Positions 55,851 to 63,700 of a stretch of DNA of 64,000 nucleotides are shown in pieces. The number at the start of each line of letters is the position of its first letter. The stretch's first letter is position 1. A program made the translations under genes and the position numbers. The notes under the pieces are model-generated. The model was not told where the DNA came from, did not search any database, and saw only the letters and a program-made list of their open reading frames with translations. Source of the stretch: Flavobacterium sp. Root901 (GTDB taxonomy: Bacteria; Bacteroidota; Bacteroidia; Flavobacteriales; Flavobacteriaceae); contig NZ_LMJB01000001.1 in NCBI RefSeq assembly GCF_001429765.1, positions 435,896-499,895 of the forward strand, written 5' to 3'.

Positions 55851-58091
55851 TTAATCTATTAATAATTGTGTCACCGCAGCAGCGTTCATTGCCCATTGCG
55901 CGTTGTACACCTCATCAGCATTTTCTTCTTCTATTATTGTTAAACCTTGAGCTTCCGCTTTTAGTTGTAACAAACTACCGATGTTTAATTTGCTGTTCAA
56001 TTTTGCCAATAAAGCCTGAACTCCTTTAAAATCTAAACCTTGTACAACCTGACCTCCGAAAGTCATCTCTAACCAAACGATTTCTCGTTTTGCTACATCC
56101 AACACTCCAAAAACCAAACCTTTGGCAACATTCTGCGTCACACGAACCTGATGATCTACACACGACGGATCGTACGCAACACCTGTTCGTTCCGAAATTT
56201 TCATCGGATATTTGCTGTTCATCCAACCTACAACCAAGTTTGGCGTGATACTTCCGTTGCTGTACGCATTGCAGGTAAAAGTCACAAATTTTGCGTTGGC
56301 TTTCGCCAATTCGTCGATATTGATGTTGATATATTCAGCCGTTCCAATTTTATTTGGAATACTTCTTATATCACCACTATGCTGACAACCTGTAGTCGTC
56401 AATCGGCTGAAAGAACAAATATCTGAACGTGTTTCGTATGCGATATGACAGCTTAAATCCATATCCAGATGTTGTGCCGGAAGATCTTTTCCCCATTGCA
56501 TAAACAATCGCACTTCATTTCCTTCAACTGGGAAACGTGTTCCCATCAAAGCAACCGGCAGATCCTGAACAGTCTCACTTCTATCACCAATTGAAACTGG
56601 CATATTATACAATTGCGGATCGATATAGATTGTTTTGTTGGTGTTTTTCAACCCGGCAAAACGTTTCTTCATCGCCAAAATACACAAATCTTCTACTTTA
56701 GATTTCATATCATTCAACATAAAATCTTCATACAAGTTTAATAATGCATTTGGTGCAACACGTTTGTTATTTCCGCCCAAGGGTTTTACGCTTCGTTGTA
56801 TATTTTTATCAAAATAATTTTGTGCATACATATTCAAAGTAAAAATCAATCTCGCCGGAACTTTATCGATAATCTCAGAAAAATGTGCCACAGTTTCTTC
56901 TGCACCAAACCAAAGCATATTCGAGAATAAGGAACGAGCAAATAATCCCGGACGCTGTTTTAACAACGCAAATGTTTTATCGGCATCAAATTTCAATCTT
57001 GACGAATTCACTTTGCTCTGCCAAACATCATACACCTGGTTGTAGAATACATCCATTAAAAAACTCAATTTCTCGAATCCTTTTCTTTTGCTGTATTCTG
57101 CCAAACGTAAGGCACGGATAAAACGAACCCACATTCCTCTTTTTGGATGCATGATTTCGCACATTGTTTCTACATCCATTTCCATGTTATTCAACCAAGA
57201 TGCAGCCATCAAACATTCTTTTCGGGAATATTTTAATTTTAAATCTTTTTGAGATGCAACTTTTGCCTGCGCGCTTGTATCCATAAATTCATAAAAATGA
57301 GAATGATTTTTCATCGCTCTTTTTACAATCGTTTTTGGCTCAATAATCTGCAATAAACCCGTGTTTTTAAACCATAAATATCTTAAGATATCTGTTGGTG
57401 ATTTAAAATATTGAGACGCATTTTCGGCCTGACCGTTTTCAATCAAAACATCAATTACAAGCATTAAAGTTTCCTTCATTGCAACATCTGTTTTTGGCAA
57501 CGACAAGTATTTCAAAGCGATTTTTAAACTATCTACCTGAGTTGCGTCTAAAGCTGTTTTTGATTGTAATAATGAAATATAAAAATCCTGTAAATCGTTC
57601 TCACTCCATAATTCCAGGACTTTCAATTTACTTCCCTGACCTACTTTTTCCAATTTACCAAATTCAAATGGAGTTCCGCAAAACGGACAACCATTATATC
57701 TTTCTAAAGGAAAAGTATTGTCCGGAATTGTATGTCCGCATTGCAAAGTTGTTCCGTTTTTAGTTTTAAAAACGTTTGTAAAATAGGTTATAATATGATC
57801 TACAACATTTTCTCCAGTTGGAATATTCCATTCTTTTACCAAAGGCGTCCAGTTTTTATCTGTTCCTAAAACTTCTCTTAAGATTTCTAAAACTTCGACT
57901 TTATATTTTGGATTTACATTGTTTAGCGCCTGCAATAATGATTCAGAAAACGTAAATCCAAGTTTAGAAACATTGGCCAATAAAACCGATGTTGTTCCTG
58001 ATAAATTTTTAGTATCATTCGCAATCATTTCTGTTGGAATAAAAATGGCATTTTGACGTAAACTGATTTTTAATAATTCTTGTGTTTTCAT
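55851..58091 (-). CDS. RING-type zinc finger protein with TerD-like C-terminus (MXAN_6230/SCO0854-like)
   Basis: 746 residues. A RING-like zinc site (C118-G-H120 ... C135-P-F-C138) lies in the N-terminal third, followed by a helical-repeat middle (~150-500). The C-terminal ~200 residues (LPVALMGTRFPVEGNEVRLFMQWGKDLPAQHLDMDLSCHIAYE ... FVTFTCNAYSNG ... VGWMNSKYPMKIS) resemble the TerD fold with its acidic D-x-D-L metal site. Similar proteins are catalogued as an MXAN_6230/SCO0854 RING family. Its long 5' leader carries interrupted tRNA I and several copies of the GGTCAA motif, so it may bind those RNAs (inference). Confidence 0.75.
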   Translation of the reverse strand: MKTQELLKISLRQNAIFIPTEMIANDTKNLSGTTSVLLANVSKLGFTFSESLLQALNNVNPKYKVEVLEILREVLGTDKNWTPLVKEWNIPTGENVVDHIITYFTNVFKTKNGTTLQCGHTIPDNTFPLERYNGCPFCGTPFEFGKLEKVGQGSKLKVLELWSENDLQDFYISLLQSKTALDATQVDSLKIALKYLSLPKTDVAMKETLMLVIDVLIENGQAENASQYFKSPTDILRYLWFKNTGLLQIIEPKTIVKRAMKNHSHFYEFMDTSAQAKVASQKDLKLKYSRKECLMAASWLNNMEMDVETMCEIMHPKRGMWVRFIRALRLAEYSKRKGFEKLSFLMDVFYNQVYDVWQSKVNSSRLKFDADKTFALLKQRPGLFARSLFSNMLWFGAEETVAHFSEIIDKVPARLIFTLNMYAQNYFDKNIQRSVKPLGGNNKRVAPNALLNLYEDFMLNDMKSKVEDLCILAMKKRFAGLKNTNKTIYIDPQLYNMPVSIGDRSETVQDLPVALMGTRFPVEGNEVRLFMQWGKDLPAQHLDMDLSCHIAYETRSDICSFSRLTTTGCQHSGDIRSIPNKIGTAEYININIDELAKANAKFVTFTCNAYSNGSITPNLVVGWMNSKYPMKISERTGVAYDPSCVDHQVRVTQNVAKGLVFGVLDVAKREIVWLEMTFGGQVVQGLDFKGVQALLAKLNSKLNIGSLLQLKAEAQGLTIIEEENADEVYNAQWAMNAAAVTQLLID

Positions 58092-58344
58092 TTTTTTTAA
58101 TTTTTAAAATTTAGATAATGGTGCTTCTGAGTTCTACCTAAAAGAGTTTTGAAGTAAGAAACACTTGACCTGAAATTGGAGTGTAATGAATTAGCTGTTT
58201 CAAAGTGACTGTTTGGTGGGTTTTCCCCAAGAAGTAAGCTAATTTTGACCCTCGTTTTTTTTTAGTAATGATGATTTTAAAACTTGCTGGACTCAAACCA
58301 GAAAAACCAATTTCTAGAAGTAAGTTTTAATTGACCAATACTAG

Positions 58345-58469
58345 TAAAGCAGATGGGATTTGAACCCATAACCCCAGGATCCCTGATTGAAGTAAGTTTA
58401 GATTGACCTCCAATAAGATAATTTCGAAACTAATATGTCCTGTGCTCTATCCGTTTGAGCTACTGCTTC
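58345..58469 (-). tRNA. Interrupted tRNA-like gene I (about 51-nt insert in anticodon arm)
   Basis: Acceptor GAAGCAG/CTGCTTT, D-arm GCTC-AAACGGATA-GAGC, T-arm ATGGG-TTCAAAT-CCCAT, discriminator A. The anticodon stem CAGGA/TCCTG encloses about 58 bases instead of seven, including GAAATTATCTTA, GAGGTCAATC and TTACTTC, which align with the insert of the second interrupted tRNA. The anticodon cannot be fixed because no placement of the seven loop bases gives T33 cleanly. It is transcribed from operator site 4. Confidence 0.85.
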
Positions 58470-58606
58470 AGATTTTAATAAAGAGATAATCGGATAAGTG
58501 TGTACGTGGAAAGTGTTTTCGAAGTAACTTAAACTTGACCTGCTTTATTTAATTTTTATTTCTATGAACGTTTTGTTTTTATTTCTTGAACAAAGGTTTT
58601 AAAAGT

Positions 58607-58629
58607 ACTGCGCGGTTATTTTGCGTAGT
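58607..58629 (-). promoter_or_regulatory. Operator site 4 (interrupted tRNA I and RING/TerD unit)
   Basis: Minus strand: ACTACGCA-AAATAAC-CGCGCAGT, then 12 bases, then TTTG (58,594-58,591). Confidence 0.9.
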
Positions 58630-58647
58630 AAAAATTTATTCAAATTG

Positions 58648-58763
58648 TGGAGCAGACGGGATTCGAACCCGCGACCTGGACGTTAAAAGCGTGAGAAGTA
58701 AATTCTGATTGACCTCTTAGGATAATTTCAAAATTACCTGCTCTACCACTGAGCTACTGCCCC
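58648..58763 (-). tRNA. Interrupted tRNA-Lys(TTT), 44-nt insert in the anticodon stem
   Basis: Acceptor GGGGCAG/CTGCTCC, D-arm GCTC-AGTGGTA-GAGC, T-arm GCGGG-TTCGAAT-CCCGT, discriminator A. Deleting bases 58,693-58,736 (44 nt) joins GG to ACG and restores a five-pair anticodon stem GGACG/CGTCC around the loop CTTTTAA, which is exactly the bacterial tRNA-Lys(UUU) anticodon loop, with variable AGGTC: a perfect 72-nt tRNA. The insert holds GAAATTATCCTA and one GGTCAA-N7-TTACTTC motif. It is too short for a group I or II intron. Preceded by operator site 5 and a leader copy of the motif. Confidence 0.88.
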
Positions 58764-58908
58764 AATTATAATTTGAGTTTAAAAGGTAATGGTGAAAGTG
58801 TGTACATTGGAAAGTGTTTTCGAAGTAACTCAAACTTGACCTGTTTAAAACTCAATTTCTATTTATATGAACGTATTGCTTTATTTCCTGAACAAAGATT
58901 TCAAAACC

Positions 58909-58931
58909 ACTACGCAATTATTTTGCGCAGT
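58909..58931. promoter_or_regulatory. Operator site 5 (interrupted tRNA-Lys; possibly also HD gene)
   Basis: Minus strand: ACTGCGCA-AAATAAT-TGCGTAGT, then 12 bases, then TTTG (58,896-58,893), directed at the tRNA-Lys unit. On the plus strand a TATTTTTG -7 element lies 13 bases after the palindrome (its TTTG 17 bases away) and precedes the HD gene, so the site may act in both directions. Confidence 0.85.
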
Positions 58932-58966
58932 AAAATTTAATTTTTATTTTTGAGTAAACTTCACTT

Positions 58967-59584
58967 ATGAATCTACAGGAAAAGTATTCAGAACTCCTAG
59001 CTAAAACCGGATTTAATTCTAATGAAATCAATACTTTATGGTTTAATTTAGAAAAACAATATTCGGGTAAATCAAGGTATTATCATAATCTAAAACATTT
59101 GCAAGAAATGATCGAATTATCTGATCAATACAAAAATTACCTTCAAAAACCAGATGAAATTCTATTTAGTATTTTTTACCATGACATTATATATAAGGTA
59201 ACCCGAAAAGATAATGAACTTAAAAGTGCTGAGTTTGCAGTAAAGATTTTAAATCAAAATTCGATTCTTGATAAAGATTTCATTTTTGAAGCGATTTGCG
59301 CCACACAATTGCATCAGCATGATAAAATTGAAGATATTAACTGGCTTATCGATTTTGATTTGAAAATCCTTTCTAAAGACTGGGAAGATTATAAAATCTA
59401 TTTTGAACAAATTAGAAAGGAATATCGCCTTTATCCTGAGTTGCTTTACAAACCCGGACGCGCCAAAGCTTTGAAACATTTTCTGGAGAATGAATTTATT
59501 TTTCAAACAAAAGAGTTTAGAGTTTTGTATGAAGACAAAGCGAGAGCAAATATTAACAAAGAGATTTCTTTATTAACAACATAA
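58967..59584 (+). CDS. HD-domain phosphohydrolase (COG4339-like)
   Basis: 205 residues. SRYYHNLKHLQEMIEL and SIFYHDIIYKVTRKDNELKSAEFA give the His/Asp metal ligands of the HD superfamily, in the arrangement of the COG4339 group. These enzymes hydrolyse phosphate esters, including cyclic phosphates on RNA ends or nucleotides. It is the only plus-strand gene of the island and starts 36 bases from operator site 5, so it is the right-hand gene of the putative regulon. A terminator is not obvious. Confidence 0.85.
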   Translation: MNLQEKYSELLAKTGFNSNEINTLWFNLEKQYSGKSRYYHNLKHLQEMIELSDQYKNYLQKPDEILFSIFYHDIIYKVTRKDNELKSAEFAVKILNQNSILDKDFIFEAICATQLHQHDKIEDINWLIDFDLKILSKDWEDYKIYFEQIRKEYRLYPELLYKPGRAKALKHFLENEFIFQTKEFRVLYEDKARANINKEISLLTT

Positions 59585-59738
59585 CACGTGAGGAATTGAG
59601 GCAGTATCCTTTTGTGAAGTGAAACAAAAGATATAGCCGAAAGCCGGCCACGGAGGGACAAGTCCAAAGATTATTATTCAAAAGACTTAATAAAAAGAAA
59701 AATCCCTAATGTTCAGAACAGCATTAAGGATTTTGAGT

Positions 59739-60743
59739 TTAATTTCTTCCTTCGTAATTCGGACAACCGAAGCATTTTCTGTCGAGATTGAACTGATAAG
59801 TCAGAAGAAGTTCATAAACACCTCCGGTTTTTCCGATGCCGGAAGTATTTATATCGTATGACATTCCTAATCTAAGATGTTCGTACTGCAATCCGGTAAA
59901 AAGATTTACGGAAGTCAGCAAGGCACCATTGGCTCCATTTTTAGATGGATTTGTAACAGCAGTTGCACCAAAGAACATTTTCTGAAATAATATTGAACTC
60001 CCTATATCAAGTCTGTTGTAGCGGCCTTGCTGCATATAATTGGTCGTTACAAACATTTTTGTTTCGTACGGAAAAAGCTGCACATCAATATAATCTGCCA
60101 AAAGAAATTCATATCCTGCACTTAGGGACATGAAAGTATCTAATGGAACATTTCCATCGCTGCTGAAGGAAATATTTGGCTTGTTAAGGTGTTTCATCGA
60201 TAAACCGATCCAAAGATCATCGGTATTAAAAACCATTCCGGCAGAAAAATCAAAAAATGTCATTTTTTCGTTTCGGATCAACGGATCTATTGAACTGTTG
60301 TTTACGACTCCGGTTCTGATATTAATCTGATCTTCTAGCAATAAATTTTGAAATGCAAAAGATTTTAATCCAAAACCGGCTTCTATTCCGGGTCTGAAAT
60401 CCCAATCGTCGTTTATCCTTACTTTGTAAGCATAATTTCCGTTGACTTGCGTGTAATTATACTTCGTTAAATTCTCTCTTTGATTTAGAATACTTAATCC
60501 GAAACCACTATTCAGGCTTTCGTTCCAAGTGTTTATAAAAGCATAATCGGTATCGATTCTCAAATCAAGATCAGGCCACTGTTCGCGATGAACAACACCA
60601 GCATAAGTTGTTTCCATAAAGCCAGAAAAACCGGGGTTTAAGGTTTCGGGAATCAGGAAATATTGTGTAAAAACCGGGTCTTGTGCCCTTACATTAGAAT
60701 AAAAACAACATATAATAATTATGATAAGTACTTTTAATTTCAT
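59739..60743 (-). CDS. PorP/SprF family type IX secretion outer-membrane protein
   Basis: 334 residues with a Sec signal peptide (1-20, ending SNVRA). DPVFTQYFLIPETLNPGFSG is the hallmark start of the PorP/SprF family, followed by beta-barrel-like strands. These proteins sit in the outer membrane and help deliver or anchor type B T9SS cargo. The gene is 18 bases downstream of the PKD-repeat protein gene, which is its probable partner. Confidence 0.93.
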   Translation of the reverse strand: MKLKVLIIIIICCFYSNVRAQDPVFTQYFLIPETLNPGFSGFMETTYAGVVHREQWPDLDLRIDTDYAFINTWNESLNSGFGLSILNQRENLTKYNYTQVNGNYAYKVRINDDWDFRPGIEAGFGLKSFAFQNLLLEDQINIRTGVVNNSSIDPLIRNEKMTFFDFSAGMVFNTDDLWIGLSMKHLNKPNISFSSDGNVPLDTFMSLSAGYEFLLADYIDVQLFPYETKMFVTTNYMQQGRYNRLDIGSSILFQKMFFGATAVTNPSKNGANGALLTSVNLFTGLQYEHLRLGMSYDINTSGIGKTGGVYELLLTYQFNLDRKCFGCPNYEGRN

Positions 60744-60761
60744 TTTGTTAATCTGTTGCTT

Positions 60762-63700
60762 TTATTTAATTAATGTAAATGCTCCTTTTTCGGTTACGGT
60801 ATGTTTATAGAAAGTTTTAGCAGTGATTTTAAAGTAATAATTACCATTTTCTGCTAATAAATCTTTTACTTTTCCGTTCCATCCGCTGATGTTCGTTCCG
60901 GTTTCAGAATAAACCATACCTCCCCATGTATCAAAAACTTCTAATGTTATATCATCTAAACCAAGAAACTGAGGTGCAAAAGTATCATTGAAACCGTCAT
61001 TGTTTGGAGTAAAGGCATTTGGCATAATTAGACTGTACCCTTTTTCTACCTTTATTGTTGTTTTATAAACATATTGACATCCAAAAGGATAAGTTACAGT
61101 TTGTGTAACAGTGTAAGTCCCTACCCTTGTGTAAATATGTTGTGGATTTACTTCGTCTGAAAAATTACCATCTCCAAAATCCCAGGAAGTGAGTGTAAAA
61201 TCTCCAGTTGCTAAATTGGTAAATGAAATCGGATCATAGATAGAATACAAATCATAAACATCTTTTCCGTAAGAAGTTGTAGTGAAGTTGGGTATCCCCA
61301 AAACAGGTGTACTTACATTGTACGGAACCTCTGCTTTACAGCCAAAACTGTCAGTCACGGTAAAAATTACTAGACCGTTGTTTACTGTATTCATGATTTC
61401 GCCATTAGCGCCACTGACATCTCCGTCTGACCAATGCAGTGTGTATGGCGGTATACCACCTTTTACATGTCCGATAAATGTTTGTTTTACAGATTTTGTA
61501 TCACAATTAAAATCTGTCACAACCTCTATAGTTGGTGTTAATTGTTCGAATCTGATAATTTTCCACGAAGCCGACTTTGTGCAATTGTTAGCATCGGTTA
61601 CTTTTACAGTATAATTTCCCGGAATAAGATTTGCTAAGTCTTCAGTCGAAGCTCCATTTGACCATGAATAGGTAAACGGTGGTGTTCCGCCTGTTACAAC
61701 TAAATTTATGGCACCTGTATCGGCTGTAGCACAACTTAATGGATTTGTTACATCCGCATTTAATTCTAACAAAGGTGGTTCAACAATTAAGAATTCTTTT
61801 TTAATTTCGCATCCCTTTGCATCGGTAATTTTGACTTTGTAAGTTCCTTCTGCAAGATTATTTCTTTCGATTCCTGCTGTGGCATCGTCTTCCCAAACTA
61901 AAACTACAGGTTTTTGACCTCCAACAAGATTTAATCGGATATGAGCATCTTTTTCTCCAAAACACGAAATTTGTTTTACATCGGGATTTATTGTAAATAC
62001 CGGTGCATTATCAATAATAATTGGAAACTCTCTTGTACAGCTTAATGCATCTTTAATTGTAATAATATAAGTTCCTGCAGATAAATTATTCTGTATATGA
62101 CCTGTACCCAGATTACTCCAATTTACAATATATGGTTCACCTGTTGTAAAGGGAATTCCTCCGATAATTTTATTGATAGTTATAGACGCATCTGAATAAT
62201 TATAGCAGGCAATTTCTGTTTTGGTATAATCTAATTTTATTTCATCATTTTGAAGTAACGTGACCTGCAGATTATCAGTACAACCTGAATTATCTGTAAC
62301 CGTCAGATTATAAACTCCGGCTGCGACATTGGTCAGGTCTTTTTGATAACTTGAATATCCGTTTGGACCTGTCCAGTAATAATTATAATTGAAAACACCC
62401 GGACTTACTTCTGCAGCTCTTCCTCCTGTTACATCAACATAAATTTCTCCGGTGTAAGCTCCATAACAAAGGATATCGACCTGACTTTTAAGGCTGACTT
62501 TTAATAATGGCGGTTCTACAATTGTATATTTTCCGTTTAAAACATTACAATTATTAAGTTCCGTAACGGTTACTTCATAATCACCAAGCCCCAAATTGTT
62601 GATTGTTCCTGTATTGGCCGTATATGGATTTCCATTTTTTGTCCACACGTACGTGTAAGGTTGTGTTCCTCCCGTTACAGACAAATTGATGTATCCGTCA
62701 TTTTTACCAAAACAGGTTATGTCATTTTTATATCCGCTGAATTGAAATAAACCTGGTTCTTCTACATAAAAGCTTCTGGTAAAAGGACAATTACCGTTAT
62801 CTGTTATGGTCAAATAATAATATCCGGCTTTTAAATTCGAGATATTCTGATCTGTACTTGTAAATCCGTTAGGACCAGTCCATGCGAATGTGTAAGGTTT
62901 TCCGGTTGCAAATGGGATTCCGCCCGTAACATTTAGATTTATCGCTCCGTCATTAGCACCATTACACGTAATTTTTTTGATCGTTTCTCCTGCATTAATT
63001 AATGGATCTACGGTAACTGTAATTGTAAAATCAGGTCCCGGACAAGCTTTTGATATTGGAGAAATTGTATACGTTACTGTAGCCGGACTCGAAGTAGTAT
63101 TTGTTAATGTCTGAGAAATGCCCGTTGTAGGTGAAGATTGGCCATAAGCACCGGTCACAGCTCCAGGAGGTGAAATTACAGGATTTGACCACACAAACGT
63201 AGTTCCGGCCGGTACGTTGTCAACTCCATTAGAAACTGGCGTAAACTGAAAGCTGTTTCCACTACATATCTTAAATGTTTTTGCTGCTATAACTGGTGAA
63301 AGCACCATATCAACAGAAAAATTCCTTGATACGCTGGTTGTTCCACAACTATTTGTTACACTAAAAGTGGCTGTATAATTTCCGGTTTTGGTATAATTGA
63401 TCGATCCCGGATTCAGCGATGTAGATGTTGAAGGCGTACCTCCTGGAAAATTCCATAAATAACTTATTTCAGAACTTGGGGAACAAGTTTCTACAACAGT
63501 TCCCACAGGCCTAATTGTTGCCGATTTACAAAAATCAGAAATAGGATCTAATTTAATTACTGGTTTCTTTTTTACCTCTATAGATCTTGAAGTGTATTGG
63601 TATATACCACATGAATTGTAGGTTCTAAGTCGTAATTCATAAGTTCCCGGATTGCTAAAATTAATAACAGGATCTTTTGCGTATTGCCCATTTACGAAAT

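Larger units (their letters stand above)
58151..58841 (-). repeat. Seven-copy GGTCAA-N7-TTACTTC motif array
   Basis: On the plus strand the motif reads GAAGTAA-N7-TTGACC at 58,151; 58,231; 58,317; 58,389; 58,521; 58,695 and 58,822 (each 20 bases). In all seven copies the spacer is exactly seven bases and the two blocks are invariant, while the spacer varies. As RNA (minus strand) GGU-C-AA can pair with UU-ACU to give a short stem with a bulged C and a seven-base loop. Two copies are inside tRNA anticodon-arm inserts, two are in the leaders just upstream of those tRNAs, and three lie between tRNA I and the RING/TerD start codon. Confidence 0.95.

Noticed and set aside
58693..58736. Group I or group II intron in the tRNA-Lys gene
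   Set aside because: At 44 nt it cannot hold a group I or II core, and it sits in the stem, not at the usual loop positions.
58151..58841. Seven spaced repeats as a CRISPR array
   Set aside because: The conserved blocks are split around a variable 7-mer, distances between copies vary from about 70 to 180 bases, and no cas genes are present.
38837..59584. Prophage or integrative element carrying the tRNA run
   Set aside because: No integrase, capsid, terminase or attachment-site duplication is visible in the window.
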